Position numbers and translations under genes: made by a program
Shown: positions 15,422 to 24,381 of the stretch, piece by piece
How positions within the stretch are numbered: position 1 is the first letter of the stretch
How the letters are laid out: each line of letters begins with the position of its first letter
Notes under the pieces: model-generated
Database searches by the model: none
What the model saw: the letters and a program-made list of their open reading frames with translations, nothing else
What the model was told of the DNA's origin: nothing
From: Legionellaceae bacterium
GTDB lineage: Bacteria; Pseudomonadota; Gammaproteobacteria; Legionellales; Legionellaceae
Reading direction: 5' to 3'
Assembly (NCBI GenBank): GCA_030696305.1
Contig: JAUYSP010000060.1
Coordinates: 1-32,520 of the forward strand
DNA length: 32,520 nt

Positions 15422-16288
15422 ATGGATATAAAATTCGATACACCCACGCTGATTTATGCCTCAAAAATGGATGAAGTACTTCTATCTCTTAAAGATAGAT
15501 TTGCTATTAATTTTTTCCATTTTGCCCGCCGCTTTAACGACTCCGAAGCATTTTCAATTAGCACAAATAAAGATTGGCATATTAAGTATAAAGAAGAATA
15601 TGAATGTGTTGATACCTTTATGGATAGTAAAAAGATCAAACAGTATAAAAATATCTATTTATGGGGTTCAGAAGGATTTAAGACAAAAAAAGAACAAAAA
15701 ATGCATGATGAACGAACAAAGTCATTTGCAATTCCACCTGGAATTAGCTTAATGAATGAAGCTGAACATTATGTAGATACCTATTCTTTTTCAACAAGTT
15801 TAATATTCCAAGATAGATTAAATGCTCTATTAAACGAATCCAATCTGTTGTATACATTCGGCCTAGAATTCTCTAAAAATTTAAATCCTATCATTACTGA
15901 ATATACCAAGAAAAATTTACTCCACATTAACAATATGGCGATTAAACCTATTATTCCAAATAAAATAATTGAAATAAATAATACTCTTCAATTAGCTAAA
16001 CAACCCAATCTTTCGAATCAAACCACGATAAACGATATTTTTACTCAAAGACAAATCGAATGTATTTATTGTGCTGCTCAAGGTTTAAATAGCCAGCAAA
16101 CAGGCAATGTTCTCAATATTTCAAAACGAACCGTTGAGTCAACTTTGAGTGGGGCCATGATAAAATTAAACTGCATCAATAGAAGTCAACTTATTTATTG
16201 TGCAACTAAATATGGGCTTATCAGGGATGACTTAATATCACTACGAATTAAAAATTCAATAAACACTGAGTTATTAAAAATCATGTAA
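15422..16288 (+). CDS. LuxR-family transcriptional regulator
   Basis: A 288-residue LuxR-type regulator. The C-terminal helix-turn-helix (FTQRQIECIYCAAQGLNSQQ, then recognition helix NISKRTVESTLSGAMIKLN) is clear. The N-terminal half is related to the sensor domains of the neighbouring LuxR-type proteins (shared NLNPIITEY/ELNPIINEY segment). The open frame extends upstream to TTG 15386 and ATG 15395, but a good promoter at 15352-15380 would start the message near 15387, so ATG at 15422 is most plausible, with AAGG about 12 bases before it. It is divergent from elbB, so the 15170-15421 region probably carries control sites for both. It converges with the 524-residue methyltransferase-like gene 16 bases away. 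Confidence 0.85.
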   Translation: MDIKFDTPTLIYASKMDEVLLSLKDRFAINFFHFARRFNDSEAFSISTNKDWHIKYKEEYECVDTFMDSKKIKQYKNIYLWGSEGFKTKKEQKMHDERTKSFAIPPGISLMNEAEHYVDTYSFSTSLIFQDRLNALLNESNLLYTFGLEFSKNLNPIITEYTKKNLLHINNMAIKPIIPNKIIEINNTLQLAKQPNLSNQTTINDIFTQRQIECIYCAAQGLNSQQTGNVLNISKRTVESTLSGAMIKLNCINRSQLIYCATKYGLIRDDLISLRIKNSINTELLKIM

Positions 16289-16303
16289 ACTGACTCAGTT
16301 CCT

Positions 16304-17878
16304 CTACAAAAGAGAGTTAATCATTTGATCACACTCATCATAGCATTTCACCTGCCATAACTGATGTAGTTTATGAAAATCAGCTAATTTAATGTGTACA
16401 GGCGTATAAAAAGATACCATGTAAGGACCAACGCCGGTATCACTTGCCACTTTATTGATCAATTTATTCGACAATCTAACCATTGGATAAGCAAATTTTA
16501 TATATTCACTATCTGGGACTGAGACAATCAACTGCATCAAGTCCATATCTTCTATATATGGCACATGCCCTTCCCTATCGACAAGATTCCCTGGAATTAT
16601 CATTAATTGTGCATAGCGTTTTTCAGATGCATCTAAATTTGAAATCAAACCACCTATTTTGGTGATGATCGTAAAATAGCGCAATGCAGCATAAATATTT
16701 TCTAGTGATAATTGATGCAATCCTAAATTTACTGAAACAAGATGATATTTTTCAAAATTATCCTCATCATGCTTCATCGGTAACATTAAATCTTCATAAC
16801 AAACATCGGTAATATTGACATGTTTTGAACTGCTACCGTTCTCTTTTTCCTTGATTAAAGATGCCAAACTGCCACCATCAACATCAGACACAGTCACATT
16901 GAAGTTTTTGTCTGGCATTTTTTCAAAAACACCCTTCACCGCGGTATAATGTGGACCTGAACAAAAATCATAAACATTTAGGTCGTTATCAAGAAATCGT
17001 TGTCTTAAAAAATCAACGATGACATCTTGAGTGCCGCTCAACATAGCATCGAGTGGTTTTTTAAAAACAAGCATTCGTTTATTAAACGACTCTGTAATTT
17101 TATATTCTGCATGATGAGAAAAAGCATGGGTTATCAAATTATGGAGTTCTGCATACTCCATAAATATTTCACCTGAGCCACCGAAGCCACGCCAATGCAT
17201 GGTTTGCATCACGGATAAGAATCTCTTGTTTTCAGGAATATACTGGATGGAGACCATCATTTTAGCTAAATTATCGATAAATTTATTTTCTTTAAAAAAA
17301 ATATCGACTTCAAGCCAATATTTTTCTGGGTTTTTAACATATCGGAGTGAAATAATATTAATCAAATCAACAGCAACAGTTGAGACCTCAGCTATTCTTT
17401 CAAAGAATTGGGATTTAATAAACAGCGTCTGTCTATATATAATTGCATCGTACTTATTTTTTTCTGTAAGTATTACAAGACCATTATTCGATAAATAATC
17501 TACGAATTTAGATATGATTTGAACAGCAAGAGTAAACCGAGATAAACCAACAGAAAACTCTAAAAATAATTTTTCTGCATCTTCTAAACCGGATGCATGA
17601 ATTAAATGGTACAGTTTATTTTGTTCTTCTTGAAATGAGCATTGTCCATTGACTATTTGCCCATTATCTATTTTTTCGTAGTAATTCAAAAATTCATTAA
17701 ATGGCTGAGATACTTGATGTTTAATACCATCGAGACCTAACAAAAAACAACTTTTAATTAAACGCTCTTGTAGTAGCGACAAACTTAATGTGTCGTCAAA
17801 AGACAACGACCTACCTTGATATTTATCTAACATTTCAAGTTTTTCGACGTTGTTATTTGCACATGTTACATTTTTCAT
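16304..17878 (-). CDS. SAM-methyltransferase-like protein with large unknown helical N-terminal domain
   Basis: A 524-residue cytoplasmic protein. Residues about 300-420 look like a class I methyltransferase Rossmann core: motif I VYDFCSGPH (302-310), an acidic strand end VSDVD (330-334), and a later strand YHLVSVNLGLHQL. The motif I glycine pattern is poor (D-x-C-S-G-P), so SAM binding is not certain. The first about 295 residues are mostly helical and I cannot assign them. The start overlaps the preceding methyltransferase stop (ATGA), so the two are translationally coupled. With the upstream MFS gene, a modify-and-export or uptake-and-modify pathway is a fair inference; the substrate is unknown. 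Confidence 0.65.
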   Translation of the reverse strand: MKNVTCANNNVEKLEMLDKYQGRSLSFDDTLSLSLLQERLIKSCFLLGLDGIKHQVSQPFNEFLNYYEKIDNGQIVNGQCSFQEEQNKLYHLIHASGLEDAEKLFLEFSVGLSRFTLAVQIISKFVDYLSNNGLVILTEKNKYDAIIYRQTLFIKSQFFERIAEVSTVAVDLINIISLRYVKNPEKYWLEVDIFFKENKFIDNLAKMMVSIQYIPENKRFLSVMQTMHWRGFGGSGEIFMEYAELHNLITHAFSHHAEYKITESFNKRMLVFKKPLDAMLSGTQDVIVDFLRQRFLDNDLNVYDFCSGPHYTAVKGVFEKMPDKNFNVTVSDVDGGSLASLIKEKENGSSSKHVNITDVCYEDLMLPMKHDEDNFEKYHLVSVNLGLHQLSLENIYAALRYFTIITKIGGLISNLDASEKRYAQLMIIPGNLVDREGHVPYIEDMDLMQLIVSVPDSEYIKFAYPMVRLSNKLINKVASDTGVGPYMVSFYTPVHIKLADFHKLHQLWQVKCYDECDQMINSLL

Positions 17879-18603
17879 TTTACACCAATAACCCCAATAA
17901 ATTCCTTGCCATTATTTCTGTGTTGTATTGGAAAATTATTATAGCAAAAATAATTGATATCACTGACATTGAACCCTGCATCTTGTACCGCTCTTACCAA
18001 AACATATTCATCAAAAAGATGTACTATTGATGGCAAAGAATCTATAAAAACATCTAAAACCAAATCTTTGGTATCAAATATCCCTGGCCATTTTTTCCCT
18101 TGCCTTACGTTACTATGATATTCAGGCCAGGCTTTTTTATAAAAGCTTAGATCCGGCGTCATCACAACAATAGAAACCTTTCCACCTGGCTCCAACCAAT
18201 CATAACATTTTTTCAATCCGTCCTCTATTAGGTCACCATTTAAAAAATGTAGCACCAAGGAAATTAAAATATGACTAAGTGAACCCTGTTCATAATTGGT
18301 TTGTTCTGGAAAAGATGAATTATCTAAAATTAATCTGTCTAACGTCCCACTGGGTGCGGTTTTAGCCAATATTTCTAAATGAGCATTTGAAATATCACAT
18401 GCAATCACCTGAGCTCCATTCCGAAGAGCTGGATGTGTTGCAACTCCATACGCAGAACCAATATCAAGCATTGGTTTTGTTGCTGTTTTTGCATCATCAA
18501 TAAATTTCAATGCTACTGGAGAAAGTTCTGTGGTCATAACTCCCATAGCATTTTTTGTTTGAATGAGTCCAGACTCACATTCTTTAGGCCATGAATTGTT
18601 CAA
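17875..18603 (-). CDS. Class I SAM-dependent methyltransferase
   Basis: A 242-residue methyltransferase. Motif I is LDIGSAYG (residues 46-53), the acidic SAM-ribose residue is D70 (VIACD), a motif IV-like HILISLVLHFL lies near 130, and the post-motif strand W-L-E-P-G-G-K-V-S-I-V-V-M is typical. The substrate is unknown. The start is uncertain: TTG at 18603 is the longest form, and an in-frame ATG at 18546 or 18537 would remove up to 22 residues, but the W-P-K-E lead and the AMGVMTTELSP motif look like part of the protein. It is co-directional with the MFS gene upstream (50-base gap) and coupled to the 524-residue protein downstream by a four-base overlap. Confidence 0.82.
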   Translation of the reverse strand: MNNSWPKECESGLIQTKNAMGVMTTELSPVALKFIDDAKTATKPMLDIGSAYGVATHPALRNGAQVIACDISNAHLEILAKTAPSGTLDRLILDNSSFPEQTNYEQGSLSHILISLVLHFLNGDLIEDGLKKCYDWLEPGGKVSIVVMTPDLSFYKKAWPEYHSNVRQGKKWPGIFDTKDLVLDVFIDSLPSIVHLFDEYVLVRAVQDAGFNVSDINYFCYNNFPIQHRNNGKEFIGVIGVK

Positions 18604-18653
18604 ATTTCATCCGATCTCAATTATTATTTTTATAGTTAAACTTGATGACTAAA

Positions 18654-19919
18654 TTAAGAAAGCACTTTCTTATAAGTTTCATTCATATTGTATATGGCAA
18701 TCATTGCTATAATACCCATAGCCGATAAGTATATGCCTGGCATTACCTGACTGCCAAATACAGTTGAAAGGTATGTTATAACAAATGGTGCTGTACCACC
18801 AAATAGTGCATAGCTTAAATTATAACCAAGTGCTGTAACGGTATAGCGCACTGCAGTATTAGGTAGTTCTTGTGCTGCCGATGTTAATGACCCTTGGTAA
18901 ACAATAGCAATTAATCCAAATATTACTTCGGCACATACAAAACTAAACATTGATTTATTGATTACCATAAACGAATACAGCGGGTAACTTAATAAAATAA
19001 AACTTATTGAACCTAAATATAAACAAGGTTTTCTACCAATTTTATCGGATATATAACCTACAAATGGAACTCCAACTGTACTACACGCAAGAGCGATAGT
19101 CGTAATAACACTCGCTATATCTAATGAAATATTTAGCACAGATGACGCGTACACCGGCATAAAGACGAATACAATATAAGTTATCACGGAGCTTAACGCA
19201 TATAATCCCATAATAATTGATAATGATTTTTTATTTGTCTTAATTACTTCTATGGTAGACAAGTGGGTTATTTGTCCGTTTTTCCGTATTTCGGAAAATA
19301 ATGCTGACTCTGGAATTCTTTTTCGAAAGTAATATCCTACAGCCCCTGTTATCAAACCAAATATAAAAGGCAATCGCCACCCTATTGCATATAATAAATC
19401 ATGCGGTATAAATTTAATGGTTATTGTCGTTACTAGAGATCCTAACAACATACCAACGCCAACAGCAGACCACATAAATGATCCTAATATACCCCTTTGT
19501 CGTTTTGGGAATGATTCAATGATAAAAGATGAAGCCCCCGTTGTTTCCCCTCCTACACAAAATCCTTGAATCATCCTTAAAATAATTAAAAAAATGGGCG
19601 CAAATACTCCGATGCTTTGATAAGTGGGTAAAAGTCCCATCATTAAAGTCGACATGGAAATTAGCATCATAGAAAAAACCAATGCTTTTTTTCTTCCATA
19701 ATGATCCCCGACATAACCAAATATCATCGCTCCTAGCGGCCTCACAAAAAAGCTAATTGCGAAAACAGCATACATTGAAAGATACGATGCAATTTTATTT
19801 GTATTCGGGAAAAATAGTTCACTAAAAATAGGGATAAAGAACATGAAGATGGAAAAATCATACCATTCTAATACTGTTCCTATAAATGCTGAAAATATTG
19901 TTTTGAATCTAGACGGCAT
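18654..19919 (-). CDS. MFS transporter, MHS family, second copy
   Basis: A 421-residue MFS transporter with about 12 membrane segments and the same MHS landmarks as the 13216-14514 protein: TVLEWYDFSIFMFF at the N-terminus, RPLGAMIFGY leading to GYVGDHYGRK (residues 68-77), and RMIQGFCVGGETTGAS in helix 4. The two are paralogous by eye but clearly diverged. The gene starts 32 bases after the chromosomal-type parB stop and is followed by the two methyltransferase genes, so it either sits at the end of the rep-parB transcript or has its own weak promoter. Substrate unknown; export or import of the methyltransferase product or substrate is inference. Confidence 0.92.
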   Translation of the reverse strand: MPSRFKTIFSAFIGTVLEWYDFSIFMFFIPIFSELFFPNTNKIASYLSMYAVFAISFFVRPLGAMIFGYVGDHYGRKKALVFSMMLISMSTLMMGLLPTYQSIGVFAPIFLIILRMIQGFCVGGETTGASSFIIESFPKRQRGILGSFMWSAVGVGMLLGSLVTTITIKFIPHDLLYAIGWRLPFIFGLITGAVGYYFRKRIPESALFSEIRKNGQITHLSTIEVIKTNKKSLSIIMGLYALSSVITYIVFVFMPVYASSVLNISLDIASVITTIALACSTVGVPFVGYISDKIGRKPCLYLGSISFILLSYPLYSFMVINKSMFSFVCAEVIFGLIAIVYQGSLTSAAQELPNTAVRYTVTALGYNLSYALFGGTAPFVITYLSTVFGSQVMPGIYLSAMGIIAMIAIYNMNETYKKVLS

Positions 19920-19951
19920 ATTAAACTACACTTTTTTAATTAGGCGTGGAA

Positions 19952-20857
19952 TTAATCAACTTCCGCTACCTCAGTAAATCCAACATGTTCCATCAACCAG
20001 TTTGCCTCTTCCATAGAATCAAAATGTATAACTACCTTCCCCTTTCCATCAGCGCCAACATGTATATTCACCATTGATGACAATTTTTTTGATAATTGAG
20101 TTTTCCAAAATGCGGCTTTCCTTTCAAATTCATGATTAATATAAGTATTTGGCTTTTCGTCAGGCATATTAAGACGCTGAACCAATTTTTCAGTTTCTCG
20201 AACTGATAATGCTTTACCGATAACTAATTTGGCAGCGTCGATCTGTTGAACCGGATTTAAACTTAAAAGCGCCCTAGCGTGTCCCATCTCTAATAAACCA
20301 GAGTTGATCATGACTTTAACTTCGTCCGTAAGAGCAAGTAATCGCAATAGATTACTTACGGCTGTACGCGACTTACCTAGATTTTCAGCAACTTGAGTGT
20401 GTGTCATGTCACACTCGTCTAATAAACTTTGTATTGCCTGCGCCTCTTCTAATGGGTTTAAATTTTCACGTTGAATATTTTCGATAAGAGCAACTGCCAT
20501 GCCCTCGGATTTATTATATTCACGAATAATAGCCGGTATTTTTTCTAGACCTGCTTTTTTAGCAGCTCTCCAGCGCCGTTCACCCGCAATAATTTCATAT
20601 GAGCCCGTACCAGTAGAGCGAACGATGATCGGCTGTATAACTCCATTTGATTTAATAGACTGTGCCAACTCATCAAGGGAAGATTCTTTAAAAGTCTTAC
20701 GTGGCTGATCACCCCTTGGCGTAATTTGATTGATAGGCAAATAATCTTTCGATTCTTGCACCACTTGATCCATGTCACTGTATAATTCTGCAGTGTTTCG
20801 AATATTTTCTTTAAAAATTGGATTAAGTGATCCTTTAAATTCTTTTATTTTCGCCAT
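19952..20857 (-). CDS. parB: Chromosomal-type ParB/Spo0J partition protein
   Basis: A 301-residue ParB. Box I GERRWRAAK (residues 92-100) and box II ALIENIQRENLNPLEEA (123-139) form the CTP-binding/clamping domain. A helix-turn-helix (about 153-172, TQVAENLGKSRTAVSNLLRL) binds the centromere, and the C-terminal about 60 residues form the dimerisation domain. The sequence resembles chromosomal ParB more than plasmid ParB. It lies 22 bases downstream of the Rep gene and has no ParA partner next to it; a different ParA-ParB pair lies beyond the origin. It may assist segregation or act as a KorB-like regulator of the replicon (inference). Confidence 0.92.
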   Translation of the reverse strand: MAKIKEFKGSLNPIFKENIRNTAELYSDMDQVVQESKDYLPINQITPRGDQPRKTFKESSLDELAQSIKSNGVIQPIIVRSTGTGSYEIIAGERRWRAAKKAGLEKIPAIIREYNKSEGMAVALIENIQRENLNPLEEAQAIQSLLDECDMTHTQVAENLGKSRTAVSNLLRLLALTDEVKVMINSGLLEMGHARALLSLNPVQQIDAAKLVIGKALSVRETEKLVQRLNMPDEKPNTYINHEFERKAAFWKTQLSKKLSSMVNIHVGADGKGKVVIHFDSMEEANWLMEHVGFTEVAEVD

Positions 20858-20879
20858 AGTAAGCTAGCCTTGATATTTA

Positions 20880-22160
20880 TTACACATTAGCAGTCAATTG
20901 TTTCAAATAGTCATCAAATGACATCATCACTTCTAGAATTTCTGGGTGTTGTACCCGGGCAAATTCGGTGAACCGGTCCAAAACCAATACATTCTCTAAA
21001 CCTTCTTTTTGAAAGAGCGCCAAATAAACACCGGATCCAAGATATTGTTCAAACTCCGTAAATATCTCTTGTTTAATTGTCTTAGTTAACTTCGGGATTA
21101 ATTTTTTAATTTCTTTCGATAAATAATATTCATATGCTTTCCTAAGCTGACCAAGCTTCTCTTCTTGCGCGCGTTGATTACTCAACTTACTTTCACGATC
21201 CCGGCGCTGTTTCTCAACAATGGCTTTACTAGACACTCCTACTTGAAAATCTTCAGATAATGCCGTTTTCAAATAGCCCGCCATACTTTTGATTAGTCCT
21301 TTTTTAAAACTATCGGAATCCAAGATCGTATTTATTTTTTCGTCAATATACTCTCTACCATATTTTTTTATGTACTTATCAATGTCTAACTGTTTCAATC
21401 CAAAATAGCTTTTTAATTTTCCAGCTAACTTATCTGCATCATCGGCAACCTCAACTTGAGGAAGCGATATCTCAATATCACCTTGTTTATTTTTTATTAG
21501 AAATTTTACGGCAGTAATCGTTCGTCCTTTTTTTTCATACTCACCTTCAACATCAAAATCTGCATATTGATTAACTTCCTTCATTGCTATGGTAATCACT
21601 CTTCGCTTTAATGCAAAAAATTCAAGGTATTCTGATTCACCGACACCCATTAATTTTCTAAACGTGGGAATATCAAATGATCGACTGTAACCGATGTTTC
21701 TGTATCGTTCACAATTTTCATACAGTGCTAATCCATAACCAGACTTAAACTTTGCTTGTATCGCAAGACTAAATTTTGCATATTGGGCAGGTCTATCTAA
21801 GAATGGAAGCAAACTAGGAGTAAACTCATATTCACAAATCCCCTCCCCTTCTATTACTCGAGCTAATGATAACGGCGACGTGTTCGTCCAGACATTATTA
21901 CCCTTTTCATTAATAACATCCCACTCAATATCCATCCTTCTTAATTCTCTAAATTTTTGTTTTATAGTTTTGTAGTCATTACTTCGATACCCCATGAGAT
22001 TACATAAGGTTCGCATATTAATGCGGTGTGTCACCTCTGGGAATAAATTACCAGCAGCATTTGCTAACAGAACGTTATACATTTTTCGCTGTAAGAGACT
22101 AAATGTATTTGCGCATTGTATCGCTTCAACTGGTTTTTTAACTTTAGCGGTTATTTCCAT
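20880..22160 (-). CDS. repB: Replication initiator protein, Rep_3 (RepB) family
   Basis: A 426-residue initiator. Residues about 10-240 fit the Rep_3 superfamily of iteron-binding initiators with two winged-helix domains (FSLLQRKMYNVLLANA, YRSNDYKTIKQKFRELRRMD, SLAIQAKFKSGYGLALYENCERYRN). The C-terminal about 180 residues are charged and helical and longer than in many Rep_3 proteins. Family members bind iterons to open the origin, and free dimers repress their own gene. Five iterons and a perfect DnaA box lie just upstream, exactly where an autoregulated origin is expected. The DnaA box is seven bases from the ATG at 22160. A chromosomal-type parB follows after 22 bases. Confidence 0.93.
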   Translation of the reverse strand: MEITAKVKKPVEAIQCANTFSLLQRKMYNVLLANAAGNLFPEVTHRINMRTLCNLMGYRSNDYKTIKQKFRELRRMDIEWDVINEKGNNVWTNTSPLSLARVIEGEGICEYEFTPSLLPFLDRPAQYAKFSLAIQAKFKSGYGLALYENCERYRNIGYSRSFDIPTFRKLMGVGESEYLEFFALKRRVITIAMKEVNQYADFDVEGEYEKKGRTITAVKFLIKNKQGDIEISLPQVEVADDADKLAGKLKSYFGLKQLDIDKYIKKYGREYIDEKINTILDSDSFKKGLIKSMAGYLKTALSEDFQVGVSSKAIVEKQRRDRESKLSNQRAQEEKLGQLRKAYEYYLSKEIKKLIPKLTKTIKQEIFTEFEQYLGSGVYLALFQKEGLENVLVLDRFTEFARVQHPEILEVMMSFDDYLKQLTANV

Positions 22161-22166
22161 AAAAAT

Positions 22167-22175
22167 TTATCCACA
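22167..22175 (+). promoter_or_regulatory. DnaA box
   Basis: TTATCCACA at 22167-22175 is a perfect match to the DnaA-box consensus. It lies between the first iteron and the rep start codon. Confidence 0.8.
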
Positions 22176-22183
22176 AGTATTAC

Positions 22184-22306
22184 TCCTGTAAACGTCATGT
22201 TTAAACTTTTTTAGTCCTGAAAATGTCATGTTTGTATCCTGTATCCGTCATGCAAAAACATTTCCATCCCCTGTAAACGTCATGTTCCATCCTGATAACG
22301 TCATGA
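22184..22306 (+). repeat. Five direct iterons, 17 bp
   Basis: Copies at 22184-22200, 22215-22231, 22237-22253, 22269-22285 and 22290-22306. The consensus is TCCTGTAAACGTCATGT; copies 1 and 4 are closest, while 2, 3 and 5 differ at two to three positions in the central AAAC region or at the last base. Start-to-start spacing is 31, 22, 32 and 21 bases. They are the presumed binding sites of the Rep_3 initiator. Confidence 0.92.
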
Positions 22307-22415
22307 TAAACACCAAATATCACTGACCAATCAACAAGTTAACATCACGTAAACAACCTTAAACTAAAGATCTTAAAACAAATAACAACAGACTTAATAA
22401 AATATTAACCTAAAC

Positions 22416-22444
22416 TTAACTTTCATTCAAGCACATGCTATGAT
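22416..22444 (+). promoter_or_regulatory. parA promoter
   Basis: TTAACT (22416-22421), a 17-base spacer and TATGAT (22439-22444), a near-consensus -10. Transcription would start near 22451, so parA cannot begin at the ATG at 22440; the next good ATG is at 22479. Confidence 0.6.
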
Positions 22445-22478
22445 TCATCATATCATATGTCAAAGGATGTGTATTTTT

Positions 22479-23342
22479 ATGAAAACTAAACCTGTTTTAG
22501 GATTTGCAAATCAGAAAGGAGGCGTTGGTAAAACAACATGGTCTAAGATTTTTAGTGAATATATGGCTCTCATCCAAAAAAAAGAAACATTGGGCATTGA
22601 TATGGATTCACAAACCAGTTTTACAGCACGATTTTTTGGGATTAATAAAAATCCTGTCACAGATTATAAAGAACCTCCATTGCATCCTTATTATGATCCC
22701 AATAATGCTGACGGATGGGACGGAAGAAGTTCTATTGCTGATATCTTTTTTGGAAAATTACCTAAACCTTATCCAACTAAAATTGAACATTTAGATATCA
22801 TTCCTTCAGATGAAGGTAATTTATTTAAAGCTGAAAATATCAAACGTCAAGAAATGGCAGACAAGGTATATGGACAACTTCATAGCTTCATAAATATCCA
22901 GGACGTCCAAGACAGTTACGATATATTTGTAATTGACACACCACCAGCAAAAGGGCCACTAACTATTTCTGCTTTCAAAGCAATGACACATTTAGTAATT
23001 CCACTTGAAATTGAATTACAAGCTATTGAAGGATTAGCCGGACTACTTCAATTATGGAAACAAGAGGCCATGTCCCGTTCGGCTGACTTCCCTCTGAATC
23101 TTATTGGAATATTACCTAACAAGGTTCATAGTCGTCGTGGTTCAGATAAAGATTTACTATCAGATTTAAGAAGCGACCCAAGTTACGGTAGTTATATTAT
23201 GCCTGTACAAATGGTTGATCGAATGGAATTGCCACTATGCGATTTGGAACAAAAAAGCATATTCCAATTCGCAGATAGTAACTCTGCTAAGCAAGAAGCA
23301 ATATCTGTTTGTGATTACATCTACCAGAGGATATTTCAATGA
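22479..23342 (+). CDS. parA: ParA partition ATPase
   Basis: A 287-residue ParA/MinD-type ATPase. The deviant Walker A FANQKGGVGKTT is at residues 9-20 with the signature lysines, Walker A' IDMDSQTSF follows about 30 residues later, and a switch region VIDTPPAKG lies in the middle. ParA forms an ATP-dependent nucleoid gradient that moves ParB-centromere complexes. The frame can be extended to ATG 22440, but that lies at the -10 box; AAAGGA (22462-22467) is positioned for ATG 22479. The stop overlaps the parB start by four bases. No separate N-terminal HTH is seen, so autoregulation probably comes from ParB or the third gene. Confidence 0.93.
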   Translation: MKTKPVLGFANQKGGVGKTTWSKIFSEYMALIQKKETLGIDMDSQTSFTARFFGINKNPVTDYKEPPLHPYYDPNNADGWDGRSSIADIFFGKLPKPYPTKIEHLDIIPSDEGNLFKAENIKRQEMADKVYGQLHSFINIQDVQDSYDIFVIDTPPAKGPLTISAFKAMTHLVIPLEIELQAIEGLAGLLQLWKQEAMSRSADFPLNLIGILPNKVHSRRGSDKDLLSDLRSDPSYGSYIMPVQMVDRMELPLCDLEQKSIFQFADSNSAKQEAISVCDYIYQRIFQ

Positions 23343-24364
23343 AAAAAAAATATTCATTACCCGTTGGAATTAGTGCAGAGATCAGTAGCACCGTTGATCT
23401 TGTGAAAAACAATATAGGTACACTTAATTATAAAATCATTCCACTGGATGCAATTGAGTTTGATCCTCATAATCCACGGGATCTCGTTATTTCACGCACA
23501 GATCTACCACAAGGTCCTTCTGAAGATGACCCACTATATGAAAAAAAGATGCTGGAGTTTGAATCATTAAAACAAACAGCTGAAACAATAAAAAAATATG
23601 GCGTTCGTAATGCTGTGGAAATTTATAAGTTTGGCAACAGCTATCGTTTAATACATGGTGAGCGCAGATGTTTGAGCTCTATCTTGGCAGGAAAAAAAGA
23701 AATTCCCGCCAAAGTTCTTGATGAAAAACCAAATGATTTCGATATTCGATTATTACAGTTAATTGAAAACGTACAAAGAGAAGATTTAACACTCAAGGAC
23801 ACATTAAATAATATTAGACAAGTTATCAAAGAGTATAAATTGCACGTTAATGATTCGGTTAATGTTGATGCTCCATTTCTTGAAAGTCTAATTAATCGCT
23901 CAAAAACACAGTGTCTAAATCTACTTGCGGTATTAAATGCACCCAAAGACCTACAAGATAGCATAAACAATGGTGAAATTAAGAGCTTGGAGAAAGCTTC
24001 AATCATTGCAAAAGCTAAAACTCTTTCACAAAGAGATATGTTATTAAAATGCTGTCTTGATGGGGCATCATTAAATCAGTTAAAACAAGAGTCGTTGCAA
24101 CAAAAGAGACTCAATGGTATTCAGCCGTCTTTAGTTTCAAGCCCTCAAAAGCGCCCAGGTAAACAAGCATCTAAGATTAATCTTGGATCTACAGTAAACA
24201 AATCTGTTATTACAAAATTAATTAATTTGGTTTCAAATGATCCTGTATATGTTGTGTTTAAAGACCATTTTGAGCAAATGTCATTTAATGACTATAGCAC
24301 CTGTTCCATAGCATTTTCATCACTGATTCAATTGATGGAAAAAGTAGAAATTACATCATTTTAA
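23339..24364 (+). CDS. Plasmid-type ParB partition protein
   Basis: A 341-residue ParB-type protein. Its N-terminal domain carries box I HGERR (residues 106-110) and box II LIENVQREDL (141-150), then a helical centromere-binding region (about 155-235) and a C-terminal polar tail with a likely dimerisation end. An insertion before box I (residues 48-75, acidic) makes it longer than the chromosomal-type ParB at 19952-20857, from which it is clearly distinct. It is coupled to parA through ATGA and followed by the ribbon-helix-helix gene. Its centromere is probably one or both of the palindromes near 24728 and 26517 (inference). Confidence 0.9.
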   Translation: MKKKYSLPVGISAEISSTVDLVKNNIGTLNYKIIPLDAIEFDPHNPRDLVISRTDLPQGPSEDDPLYEKKMLEFESLKQTAETIKKYGVRNAVEIYKFGNSYRLIHGERRCLSSILAGKKEIPAKVLDEKPNDFDIRLLQLIENVQREDLTLKDTLNNIRQVIKEYKLHVNDSVNVDAPFLESLINRSKTQCLNLLAVLNAPKDLQDSINNGEIKSLEKASIIAKAKTLSQRDMLLKCCLDGASLNQLKQESLQQKRLNGIQPSLVSSPQKRPGKQASKINLGSTVNKSVITKLINLVSNDPVYVVFKDHFEQMSFNDYSTCSIAFSSLIQLMEKVEITSF

Positions 24365-24381
24365 TCTTGGAGTTATTTTTT

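Larger units (their letters stand above)
22161..22478. other. Origin of replication (oriV), iteron type
   Basis: A 318-base gene-free region between the divergent rep and parA genes. It contains a perfect DnaA box, five direct iterons and an AT-rich stretch (about 22307-22440) suited to strand opening. The parA promoter lies at its right end. All parts are listed separately. Together they form a complete Rep_3-type vegetative origin. Confidence 0.88.

Noticed and set aside
22440-22478. ParA N-terminal extension from ATG 22440
   Set aside because: That codon overlaps the -10 box of the best promoter; the ParA fold begins right after ATG 22479.
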